DNA of 64,000 nt from Dokdonella_A sp963834755 (GTDB lineage Bacteria > Pseudomonadota > Gammaproteobacteria > Xanthomonadales > Rhodanobacteraceae). Positions 36,834 to 45,253 of the stretch are shown piece by piece. The first letter of the stretch is position 1, and every line of letters begins with the position of its first letter. Location: positions 372,001-436,000 of the forward strand of contig CAWICQ010000009.1 in NCBI GenBank assembly GCA_963834755.1, read 5' to 3'. The position numbers and the translations under genes are program-made. Under the pieces are notes generated by a model that did no database searches, was not told the origin of the DNA, and saw only the letters and a list, made by a program, of their open reading frames with translations.

Positions 36834-37136
36834 ATGGGGCCGCCCATGACTCGCAAGTCTCGCACCACATCATCCCCCACGCTCAGCGAGCGTCCAAAGC
36901 GCAAGCACTCACCGATTCCCGAACCGTTCCAGCTCATCTCGTTCGCAACCGTCACGGCCGACGCCGCAAAGATCAGGGTGCCAATGCTCGTGCTCTACGG
37001 CGAGTGGCTGAAGGCGGTCGGGTTTCCCATCGGGTCGGCGGCGATCCTGACGACGGACAAGCGCGGCGAGCTCGCGCTCCACCGCATCGGGCTCAGTTTC
37101 CCGCGGCGGCTCACGGTGCGTGCGGCGCCACGCTAG
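36834..37136 (+). CDS. SymE-like toxin family protein
   Basis: Encodes 100 residues (96 if the second ATG at 36846 is used). A basic Ser/Thr/Pro/Lys-rich N-terminus precedes the SymE-type segment: VPMLVLYGEWLKAVGFPIGSAAILTTDKRGELALHRI. In E. coli SymE is an SOS-induced, AbrB-fold protein linked to RNA cleavage and nucleoid condensation. No LexA box (CTGT-N8-ACAG) is visible here. The divergent XRE gene and the palindrome suggest transcriptional control instead. The fold call is moderate because SymE homologs are diverse. Confidence 0.68.
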   Translation: MGPPMTRKSRTTSSPTLSERPKRKHSPIPEPFQLISFATVTADAAKIRVPMLVLYGEWLKAVGFPIGSAAILTTDKRGELALHRIGLSFPRRLTVRAAPR

Positions 37137-37213
37137 CGCGAGCGCGGCTGTACGCGTGGCGCTCGCGGCTCATGCGCGCGAGACATGGATGAGGGAATGC
37201 GTCCGGCGGTTTC

Positions 37214-37270
37214 GCCAGCTTCCCCTCACCCGCGCCTCCGGCGCGACCTCTCCCGCGAGCGGGAGAGGTG
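37214..37270. repeat. REP-like palindrome upstream of the GH85 gene
   Basis: CCCCTCACCCGCGCCTCCGGCGCGACCTCTCCCGCGAGCGGGAGAGGTGA holds two stems (GCGCCTCCGGCGC and CTCTCCCGC/GCGGGAGAG). The rest of the gap 37137-37419 shows no gene. Confidence 0.85.
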
Positions 37271-37419
37271 ATTGGGCTTCGATCTCGCTAAACCAAGGGC
37301 TCGGCTTTATCGCAGCGTCCGCTCCTCCGTCACGAATGCAAGTTCGCTTGCGAGCATTCGCGCGCGAACCCTAAGATCGCTGCAGCTGAAGCGCATCCGC
37401 GCGTCATTGGGGGTCGGAC

Positions 37420-39429
37420 ATGCTGGGCGAATCGCGTTCGCGCCTTTCGGCGCTGGTGCTGGTCGCGACGATGCTGGGCGCGGCGATTTCTTCGTCGTTC
37501 GCGGGAACGCTGCCTGGGCAGCCTTTCGCGTCGTACTGGTTCCCGTCGACGATCCTCGACTGGGATCCGGCGACCGATCCCGACGCGCCGTTCAACCGCA
37601 GCGGCGTTCCGATCGGCACGCGGTTTTCGAGTCCGTACTTCAACGTCAATCCGCATGCGCATCTCGACGAAGGACGCGTGCAGTCGCTCGTCGCGTTCGC
37701 GCCGACGTCGTTCAATCCATCGCAGGGTTCGCCGACGATGGATTACTACGCGCTCAACTATTGGCAATACATGGATTCGCTGGTGTTCTGGGGCGGATCC
37801 GCGGGCGAAGGGTTGATCCTCGCGCCGAATCCGACGGTGATCGACGCCGGACATCGCAACGGCGTTCCGGTGCTAGGCAATGTGTACCTGCCGCCGACCG
37901 CATTCGGCGGGCAGATCCAGTGGGTGCGCGATTTCGTGCAGCGCAGCGGCAGCACGTTCCCGGTTGCCGACAAGATGATCGAGGCGGCGCAGTATTACGG
38001 TTTCGACGGCTGGTTCATCAATCAGGAAACCGCCGGCGGCGATGCGCAGCTCGCGAGCGACATGCGCGACATGCTCGAATACTTCCACGCGAATTCGAAT
38101 CTCAAGATCGTCTGGTACGACGCGATGACCGCGACCGGCGCGATCAGCTATCAGAACGCGCTCGATGCACAGAACCAGATGTTTTTTGAGGACGGCACGA
38201 CGCTGGTCGCGGACGGCATGTTCCTCAACTTCGACTGGACCGCGACGGGCCTCGCGAATTCGAGCGCGCTGGCGACGAGCCTCGGCCGCAGTCCCTACGA
38301 TCTGTTTGCCGGCATCGACGTCCAGTCGCATGGCTATAACACGAGCGTGAACTGGAACGCGGTGTTTCCCGAAGGATCGCCGCACGTGACGTCGATCGGT
38401 TTCTATCGGCCGGAATGGACGTTCACGTCGTCGAGCAGTCCTTCGGATTTCTACACGCGCGACAACCACTTCTGGGCCGGGCCGAATCACGATCCGAGCA
38501 ATACGGTGACGACGGCGGCGTGGAAAGGCGTCGCGAATTACATTCCGGCGAATTCACCGATCAATACGCTGCCGTTCTTCACGAACTTCAACACGGGTCA
38601 AGGTTCGCTGTACGCGATCGATGGCGTTCTCCGCGCAACAGACCAATGGAACAACCTCAGCGTGCAGGACGTGCTGCCGACGTTTCGCTGGATCGTACGC
38701 ACCGACGGTACGCCGTTGACCGCATCGCTCGACTGGAGCGATGCCTATTGGGGCGGCACGTCGCTCGTGGTTTCCGGCACGCTCGATGCGATCAACGATG
38801 TTCTGCTTTATGAAACCGACCTTGCCGTCGGCGCGCAGATGAATCTTCAAATCGTTTTCAAATCCGGCCAGGCGACCGGTGCGACGCATCTTCAGGCGGG
38901 TCTCGCGTTCGCGGATTCGCCCTCGGTATTCGAATATTTCGATGTCGGCGACAACACCACCGCCGACTGGACGCTCGCGCAGTTCGATCTGACGGCCTAC
39001 GCCGGCCGCTCGATCGCGGCGATCGCATTGCGCTTCGTCGACAGCGGCACTCCGGAAACCTATTCGATGCGCATTGGCCGGCTCGCGATCGCGGTCGGCG
39101 ATCCGATACCGGAACCGCCGAGCGACGTCCAAGTCCTGAGCAAGAACGAAACGTCGCCCGGCACCGCGACGCTGCGCCTCACGTGGACCGGCTCGCCGAG
39201 CCCGATCAATTCGTACAACGTGCTGCATCGCCATTCGGATGGCACGTTTACCTGGCTCGGCGCGACGCCGAACACGGCGTATTTCGTCGGCAATCTGACC
39301 CGCGACGGCAACGAGGCGGCGTCGACGATCGAAGTGGAAGCGGTGAGCCCCGAGTTCGCGCGCTCTGGCGTGGCGGGCGCGACGGTGACATGGGACAGCA
39401 TTTTCGCCGACGGTTTCGACCCGCCGTAG
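37420..39429 (+). CDS. Secreted endo-beta-N-acetylglucosaminidase, GH85 family
   Basis: Encodes 669 residues with a signal peptide (LSALVLVATMLGAAIS, cleavage near SFAG). The GH85 barrel shows FASYWFPSTILDWDP, LGNVYLPP, and YYGFDGWFINQETAGG whose NxE pair (FINQE) carries the catalytic Glu and assisting Asn; GFYRPEWTF follows. A beta-sandwich region and a fibronectin-III-like module come next, then the C-terminal motif IFADGFDPP. GH85 enzymes cut the chitobiose core of N-glycans, so this may feed on eukaryotic glycoproteins. It stands alone. Confidence 0.85.
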   Translation: MLGESRSRLSALVLVATMLGAAISSSFAGTLPGQPFASYWFPSTILDWDPATDPDAPFNRSGVPIGTRFSSPYFNVNPHAHLDEGRVQSLVAFAPTSFNPSQGSPTMDYYALNYWQYMDSLVFWGGSAGEGLILAPNPTVIDAGHRNGVPVLGNVYLPPTAFGGQIQWVRDFVQRSGSTFPVADKMIEAAQYYGFDGWFINQETAGGDAQLASDMRDMLEYFHANSNLKIVWYDAMTATGAISYQNALDAQNQMFFEDGTTLVADGMFLNFDWTATGLANSSALATSLGRSPYDLFAGIDVQSHGYNTSVNWNAVFPEGSPHVTSIGFYRPEWTFTSSSSPSDFYTRDNHFWAGPNHDPSNTVTTAAWKGVANYIPANSPINTLPFFTNFNTGQGSLYAIDGVLRATDQWNNLSVQDVLPTFRWIVRTDGTPLTASLDWSDAYWGGTSLVVSGTLDAINDVLLYETDLAVGAQMNLQIVFKSGQATGATHLQAGLAFADSPSVFEYFDVGDNTTADWTLAQFDLTAYAGRSIAAIALRFVDSGTPETYSMRIGRLAIAVGDPIPEPPSDVQVLSKNETSPGTATLRLTWTGSPSPINSYNVLHRHSDGTFTWLGATPNTAYFVGNLTRDGNEAASTIEVEAVSPEFARSGVAGATVTWDSIFADGFDPP

Positions 39430-39441
39430 TCCACCCTTAAG

Positions 39442-39462
39442 CCCTCCCCTTGAAGGGGAGGG
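39442..39462 (+). terminator. Hairpin after the GH85 gene
   Basis: CCCTCCCCTT and AAGGGGAGGG form a perfect 10-bp inverted repeat around one base (effectively a 3-nt or wider loop). No T-tract follows, so it may be a stability hairpin or a dispersed repeat rather than an intrinsic terminator. Confidence 0.5.
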
Positions 39463-39549
39463 AGAGAAGCCTTCCCGGCTGGAAAAGAACAGCGAGCTTC
39501 CGCATGCGCGCGCGGCGGGGCACAATCGCGCGCAAGCCAAGGATCTCGC

Positions 39550-40884
39550 ATGGACATCTCGCATCCCGACCTTTATCCGCTATACGCGGAGCATCTCGCC
39601 ACGCTGAAACAGCGCACCGACACCGCCCTCGCGCACACCGGCCGCGAGCATCTCGTCATAGCCGCGGGATCGCCGCGCTACGAGTTCCTCGATGACAAGC
39701 CTTATCCGTTCGCGGTGAATCCTTGGTTCAAACATTGGGTGCCGGTGACCAAGGCGCCCGGTTCGTGGCTGGTCTACACGCCGGGTGCGAAGCCGAAACT
39801 CGTCTATCTGCAGCCGCGCGACTACTGGCACGTCGTGCCGGATGCGCCGGCCGGTTACTGGGTCGAGCATTTCGATATCGCCGTGATCCGCGAGCCGGCA
39901 GAAGCCGTGCAGCATTTGCCGAAGGATCCCGCGCGCTGTGCGATCGTCGGCGAGAACAATGCGGCGATCGGCGCATTCATTCCGGACAATCCGCAGACGC
40001 TGATCGACTACCTGCATTATCACCGCGCGTACAAGACGCCGTACGAGCTTGCGATGATGCGCGTCGCCAGCAAGATCGGCGCGCGCGCGCATCGCAGCGC
40101 CGAAGCGGCGTTCCGAGCGGGCGAATCCGAATTCGGCATTCATATGGCGTATCTCGCCGCAGCGCGCCAGACCGACCACGAGCTTCCGTACAGCAACATC
40201 GTCGCGCTCAACGAGCATGGCGCAGTGCTGCATTACACCGAGCTCAATCACGCGCCGCCGGCGCGCGCGCATTCGTTTCTGATCGATGCCGGCGCGAGCT
40301 TTCACGGCTACGCGAGCGACATCACGCGCACATACGCGAGCGCCGACGCGAGCGAATTCGCCGCGCTGATCCACGCAGTCGACGCCGCGCAAAAGGGTTT
40401 CTGCTCGAAGGTGCGTGCCGGCCAGAGTTATCCCGCGCTGCACGTTCGCGCGCATCACGTGCTCGCAGACATCCTGCGCGATCAGGGTTTCATCCGCATG
40501 AGCGCGGAAAGCGCGGTCGAATCGGGGGTATCGTCCGCGTTCTTTCCGCACGGGCTCGGGCACGGTATCGGCCTGCAGGTGCACGATGTCGCCGGATTCC
40601 AAGCCAGTGAGAACGGCGGCACGATTCCCAAACCACCGGGACATCCTTATCTGCGCCTGACGCGAACGCTCGAACCCGGCATGGTGACGACGATCGAGCC
40701 CGGCATCTATTTCATCGACATGCTGCTCGCCGAGCTCAAGCGCAAACCGGCTTCGCGCGACGTCAACTGGAACAAGGTCGATGCGTTCCGCAAGTACGGC
40801 GGCATCCGCATCGAGGACGATGTCGTCTGCACCGACGGCGAGCCCGAAAACCTGACGCGCGATGCATTCGCCGTCGTCGGCTGA
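39550..40884 (+). CDS. pepQ: Xaa-Pro dipeptidase
   Basis: Encodes 444 residues, matching E. coli PepQ in length. The creatinase N-domain (VNPWFKHWVPVTKAPGSWLVY) precedes the pita-bread domain with metal ligands in FLIDAGASFHGYASDITRTY (two Asp), FFPHGLGHGIGL (His), TTIEPGIYF (Glu) and GGIRIEDDV (Glu). It releases proline from dipeptides. Together with the prolyl oligopeptidase and PepP in this window it supports full use of proline-containing peptides. Confidence 0.95.
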   Translation: MDISHPDLYPLYAEHLATLKQRTDTALAHTGREHLVIAAGSPRYEFLDDKPYPFAVNPWFKHWVPVTKAPGSWLVYTPGAKPKLVYLQPRDYWHVVPDAPAGYWVEHFDIAVIREPAEAVQHLPKDPARCAIVGENNAAIGAFIPDNPQTLIDYLHYHRAYKTPYELAMMRVASKIGARAHRSAEAAFRAGESEFGIHMAYLAAARQTDHELPYSNIVALNEHGAVLHYTELNHAPPARAHSFLIDAGASFHGYASDITRTYASADASEFAALIHAVDAAQKGFCSKVRAGQSYPALHVRAHHVLADILRDQGFIRMSAESAVESGVSSAFFPHGLGHGIGLQVHDVAGFQASENGGTIPKPPGHPYLRLTRTLEPGMVTTIEPGIYFIDMLLAELKRKPASRDVNWNKVDAFRKYGGIRIEDDVVCTDGEPENLTRDAFAVVG

Positions 40885-41039
40885 AAACGTGCGCTTGATT
40901 TCGCTTCGCAAACGCAACCCATAGCCGAGGCCCGAGAGGGACAATGCGCCGCACGCGCGCCGCAACGGCGGGTGTATGATTTCCCCGGGCGCATCCGGAC
41001 TCGTGGGTCATGCACAGAACGCAAGATCGCAACGCGGGA

Positions 41040-41225
41040 ATGTCATGGTTCCGCACGCGCGGCGGCCGGCGCTTCGCGATCGAGTTCGGGCTGATCATTG
41101 CGATCAAGCTGGTATTGTTGACCGTTCTCTGGTTCGTCTGCTTCCGGCCACATCCGCGGCCCGATACGTCGCCGGCCGCCATCGAGTCGCATCTGCTCGC
41201 GTCCGCGGAGAACTCGCATGATTGA
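41040..41225 (+). CDS. cydP: CydP, putative small subunit/assembly protein of cytochrome bd
   Basis: Encodes 61 residues from the ATG at 41040 (an upstream ATG at 41010 would add 10). A single membrane helix with the family-type segment IEFGLIIAIKLVLLTVLWFVCFRPHPRP is followed by a short polar tail. Its stop overlaps the cydA start (ATG at 41218), so it is coupled to cydA. The name follows the family found directly upstream of cydAB in Pseudomonas and Lysobacterales. Confidence 0.75.
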   Translation: MSWFRTRGGRRFAIEFGLIIAIKLVLLTVLWFVCFRPHPRPDTSPAAIESHLLASAENSHD

Positions 41226-42801
41226 TGACCCCGTCGTCACGCTATCGCGTCTGCAGTTTGCGCTGACGGCGCTCTATCACTTCCTGTTCGTGCCGCTGAC
41301 GCTCGGCCTTTCGTGGCTGCTCGCGATCATGGAAGCCGTTTACGTGATGACCGGACGCGAAGTCTGGAAGCGCATGACGCAGTTCTGGGGCATCCTGTTC
41401 GGCATCAATTTCGCGATGGGCGTCGCGACCGGCGTGACGATGGAATTCCAGTTCGGCACGAACTGGGCGTACTACGCGCACTACGTCGGCGACATTTTCG
41501 GCACGCCGCTTGCGATCGAAGGCCTGATGGCGTTCTTCCTCGAGGCGACCTTCGTCGGCCTCTTCTTCTTCGGCTGGGACAAGCTCTCGCGCATCAAGCA
41601 CCTCGTCGTGACGTTCCTGCTCGCGCTCGGCACCAACCTTTCGGCGCTGTGGATTCTCATCGCCAATGCGTGGATGCAGAACCCGGTCGGCAGCGAGTTC
41701 AATTTCGAAACGATGCGCATGGAGATCACCGATTTCAGCGCGGTGATATTCAATCCGGTCGCCCAATCGAAATTCGTGCACACGGTCAGCGCAGGTTATG
41801 TGCTCGGTTCGATGTTCGTGCTGTCGATCAGCGCTTGGTATCTGCTTGCGCGGACGCAACATCGAATTCGCCAAGCGCTCGATGACGGTGGCGGCGAGCT
41901 TCGGTCTCGCGTCCGCGCTCAGCGTCGTCGTGCTCGGCGACGAATCGGGCTACACGGTTTCGGAAAACCAGAAGATGAAGCTCGCGGCGATCGAGGCGAT
42001 GTGGGATACCGAACCGCCGCCGGCATCGTTCACGGCGTTCGGTTTTCCCGACGTCGCCGAACGCACGACGCATTTCGCGATCCACGTGCCCTGGGTCATG
42101 GGCCTGATCGGCACGCGCTCGCTCGATGGCATTCTGCCCGGCATCAACCAGCTCGTCGACGAAGCCGAGCGGCGCATCGGCGACGGCATCAAGGCGTACA
42201 CGGCGATGCAGAAACTCCGCGCGAACCGCGATGATGCCGCGGCGCGCGCCGAATTCGAATTGCACAAGGCCGACCTCGGCTATGCGCTGCTGTTGAAGCG
42301 CGTGATGAGCGATCCGGCGCAGGCCAGCAGCGGCGAAATCAAGGCGGCGGCAGCCAGCACGATACCGAACGTGCCGGTGCTGTTCTGGTCGTTCCGCGTG
42401 ATGGTCGGTTGCGGCATGTATTTCATCGCCTTGTTTGCATATTCGTTCTGGCTCGCGTCGCGTCGCGAGCTCGAGCGTCATCGCTGGTATTTGAAAGCTC
42501 GCGCTGTGGAGCCTGCCGCTGCCGTGGCTCGCGATCGAGCTCGGCTGGATCGTCGCCGAATACGGCCGCCAGCCGTGGGCGATCGAAGGCGTGCTGCCGA
42601 CCGCGCTCGGCGTTTCATCCGTGACGGTCGCGCAGGTCGCCACCAGCCTGATCGGATTCGTGCTTTTTTACACCGCGCTCGCGATCGTCGACGCGATCCT
42701 GATGCTGCGTTACGCGCGCACGCGGTCCGGATGGTCTGGGCATGTGGCCAGATGCATCGGCGGAATCGTCGCCCGCGCGACTCGCGCGTGCGGCGCATTG
42801 A
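41218..42801 (+). CDS. cydA: Cytochrome bd ubiquinol oxidase subunit I, frameshifted three times
   Basis: Quinol-oxidising subunit with three haems. Conserved stretches in order: SRLQFALTALYHFLFVPLTLGLS (haem-ligand His), GVATGVTMEFQFGTNWAYYAHYVGDIFG, FFLEATFVGLF, DESGYTVSENQKMKLAAIEAMW, and PLPWLAIELGWIVAEYGRQPWAIEGVLPTA. Single extra bases break the frame near 41848-41856 (AWYLL / RGRNIEFAKRS), 42497-42507 (WYLKAR / LWSLPLPW) and 42717-42725 (YART / GPDGLGMWPD). The rebuilt lengths between motifs match E. coli CydA. The stop at 42799-42801 precedes cydB by 10 nt. Confidence 0.92.
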
Positions 42802-42811
42802 GGAGCAGCGC

Positions 42812-43948
42812 ATGCCCGACTACGAAACGCTTGCGCGTCATCTGGTGGCTGCTGCTCGGCGTGCTGCTGATCGGCTTCGCGATCATGGACGGCTTCGATC
42901 TCGGCGTCGCCGCGCTGGTGCGCGTGCTCGGCCACGACGACGACGAGCGCCGCGCGCTGCTCGAAACCGTCGAGCCGGTGTGGGAAGGCAATCAGGTCTG
43001 GATCATCCTCGGCGGCGGCGCAATATTCGCCGCGTGGCCGCTGCTGTACGCCGCATCGTTCTCCGGTTTCTATTTCGCGATCCTGCTCGTGCTGGTCGGT
43101 TTCATCCTGCGTCCGGTCGGCTTCGGATTCCGCAACAAGATCGCCGACCCGCGCTGGCGCACCGGCTGGGACTGGGCACTGACGGTTTCCGGCGTGGTGC
43201 CGTCGCTGATTTTCGGCGTCGCGTTCGGCAATCTCTTTCTCGGCGTGCCGTTCCGTTACGACGACACGCTGCGCATGACCTACGAAGGCGGATTGATCGG
43301 TCTGCTGCGGCCGTTTCCGCTGCTGGCCGGCGTGGTGTCGCTGACGATGCTGCTGATGCACGGTGCCGCGTATGCGTCGATGAAGGCGGACGAGATCATC
43401 GCGGCGCGCGCGGCGCGGCTCCTGGCCTGGTTCGCCGGCGCGTTCGCGGCGAGTTACCTCCTCGCGGGCATCTGGCTCGCGTTTGGCATTTCCGGCTACG
43501 CGATTCAATCGGCACGCCGTGTTCGACGCGCCGTCGAATCCGCTGCTCAAGGAAGTGGCGGTCAACAGCAGGCTGGCTGGCCAATGGGACGCTCGGCACA
43601 TGGGCATGCGTTGCCGCGGCGCTCGCGTTGATCGCTGCGCTCGCGTCGCCGATGCTCGCGCGGCGCGCGCGTCATCGCACAGCATTCGTCGCGAGTGCGA
43701 TCGCGATCGCAGGCACGATCTTCTCCGCCGGCTTCGCCCTGTTCCCGTTCTTGATGCCCTCGAGCCTCGATCCGCGCAGCAGCCTGACGATCTGGGATGC
43801 ATCGAGCAGCCGCACCACGCTCGGCTTGATGCTGATCGCGACGCTGGTGTTCCTGCCGATCGTGCTCGCCTATACGACGTGGGTTTATCGCGTGCTGCGC
43901 GGGCGCGTGTCGCTCGCGCATGTGAAAGAGTCGCACGGGATGTATTGA
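42812..43948 (+). CDS. cydB: Cytochrome bd ubiquinol oxidase subunit II, frameshifted three times
   Basis: The start (MPDYET, preceded by GAGGAG) reads on to LRVIWWLLLGVLLIGFAIMDGFDLGV after one extra base near 42827-42832. Two more extra bases lie near 43509-43513 (GYAIQ / RHAVFDAPSNP) and near 43566-43570 (KEVAVN / AGWLANGT). The later motifs FALFPFLMPSS, LTIWDASSSRTTLGLML and AYTTWVYRVLRGR are typical of CydB. It pairs with CydA to reduce O2 to water with high affinity. All spacing fits E. coli CydB once the extra bases are removed. Confidence 0.92.
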   Translation: MPDYETLARHLVAAARRAADRLRDHGRLRSRRRRAGARARPRRRRAPRAARNRRAGVGRQSGLDHPRRRRNIRRVAAAVRRIVLRFLFRDPARAGRFHPASGRLRIPQQDRRPALAHRLGLGTDGFRRGAVADFRRRVRQSLSRRAVPLRRHAAHDLRRRIDRSAAAVSAAGRRGVADDAADARCRVCVDEGGRDHRGARGAAPGLVRRRVRGELPPRGHLARVWHFRLRDSIGTPCSTRRRIRCSRKWRSTAGWLANGTLGTWACVAAALALIAALASPMLARRARHRTAFVASAIAIAGTIFSAGFALFPFLMPSSLDPRSSLTIWDASSSRTTLGLMLIATLVFLPIVLAYTTWVYRVLRGRVSLAHVKESHGMY

Positions 43949-43951
43949 AGA

Positions 43952-44057
43952 GTTGGGAACGGGGAATGGGGATTCGTAAGACCAGTCCGAAATCTGCTTC
44001 AGGTCTCTTCCCAATTCCCAATTCCCAATTCCCCATTCCCTATTCCCTATTCCCAAC
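43952..44057. repeat. Inverted repeat between cydB and cydX
   Basis: The left arm begins GTTGGGAACGGGGAATGGGGA (from 43952). The right side, to 44057, is a run of TTCCCAATTCCCAATTCCC, then CCCCATTCCC and TATTCCC words ending TTCCCAAC. The arms pair over most of their length. It resembles the mreB-mreC element in style and could form a stem in the cydAB-cydX mRNA. Confidence 0.8.
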
Positions 44058-44087
44058 TTCCAATTCCCGACTCCGGAGATTAATCCC

Positions 44088-44219
44088 ATGTGGTATTTCA
44101 GCTGGATGCTCGGCCTCGGTCTCGCTTGCGCGTTCGCGATTCTCAACGCGATGTGGTTCGAGCTGCACGCGGATGACGAAGCGCGCCGCCAAGCCGACGA
44201 TAACGTGCCACCGCGCTGA
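44088..44219 (+). CDS. cydX: CydX, small subunit of cytochrome bd oxidase
   Basis: Encodes 43 residues: MWYFSWMLGLGLACAFAILN, then a short charged tail ending in VPPR. The MWYF-W-LG start and single membrane helix are diagnostic of CydX/YbgT, which stabilises the CydAB haems. CGGAGA lies about 8 nt before the ATG. It is 139 nt after cydB, separated by the inverted repeat. Confidence 0.93.
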   Translation: MWYFSWMLGLGLACAFAILNAMWFELHADDEARRQADDNVPPR

Positions 44220-44335
44220 GGTTTTGAAGGCCAACGAGATAGCGGCATCGAGCAGCGAAAGTCGCGTGACACGGCGTGATGCTTCGGCTAGGGTCGCAGC
44301 GCCCGTATCGCCGAATTTGCAGGGAGGCTGTCGCG

Positions 44336-45212
44336 GTGATTCTTCGTCTGGTTGCGTTCGCTTTTGCGGCGCCGATTGCGTTTGCGCCGCTGACGGATGC
44401 GACCGCGGCTTCGAAGTCCGACACGCACGATGCCGGGTCCGCCAAGGCGTCGACTGAGGCCGCGCATCCGGCCAGACACCCGAAGAAATCCAAGCCTCCC
44501 GCGCACGATCCCGCTGCCTATCGCTTCATCAACGTCGGCGGTTTCGGCGAAGTGACCGTCTACAAACCCGCGGGTCCGGCGAAGGGCCTCGCGCTGTTCG
44601 CTTCGGGGGACGGCGGCTGGAATCTCGGCGTCCTGGACATGGCGCACGAAGCGGCCGGCCTTGGCTACTGGGTCGCCGGATTCAGCACGCCGCTGTTCCT
44701 CAAAGGCCTCGACAGCGGCGAGGACGCGTGCAGCGACGCCGATGGTCTCCTGGCGAAGCTCGGCAAGGAGCTCGTGCGCGAGCTCGATCTGCCGCTGGGC
44801 ACGCGGCCGATCGTGATCGGATATTCGTCGGGCGCGACGATCGTCTACGCGGCGCTCGCCGCGGATTCCGGGCAGCGGCTCGGCGGCGGCATCAGCCTGG
44901 GTTTCTGTCCGGATCTGCTCATACACAAACCGTTTTGCGGCGGCACCGGCCGGCTGACCCAGCAGAAGCAACAGCAGCCGCCGTTCGGCTACGTTTTCGA
45001 CAAGCGCGACACCGTCGAGGCGCCGTGGCGCATCCTGCAGGGCGATGCGGACCAGATCTGCGATCCGAAATTCGCGCCCGACTTCGCCGCACGGCCAGGC
45101 CGATGCCCGGGCGGTGATGCTGCCCAAGGTCGGACACGGATTCGGCGTGCCGAAAAACTGGATGCCGCAATATCGCGAAAGCATCAAGGATCTGATCGGC
45201 GCGACGCGATAA
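44336..45212 (+). CDS. Single-domain AcvB/VirJ-like serine hydrolase, one frameshift
   Basis: GTG start at 44336 with AGGGAGG 8 nt upstream and a signal peptide (ILRLVAFAFAAPIAFAP). The hydrolase part has FASGDGGWNLGVLDMA, the nucleophile-type motif VIGYSSGATIVYAAL and a late KVGHGFGVP that may supply the His. One extra base near 45093-45096 separates DFAAR from QADARAVMLPKVG. AcvB/VirJ proteins remove lysine from lysyl-phosphatidylglycerol in the periplasm. It is followed 41 nt later by mprF, the lipid-modifying synthase, the same pairing as lpiA-acvB of rhizobia. It corresponds best to the N-terminal half of two-domain AcvB. Confidence 0.83.
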
Positions 45213-45253
45213 TCACGGCGCAAAGCGACCGCGCCGCTTAGAATCGCCTACGC

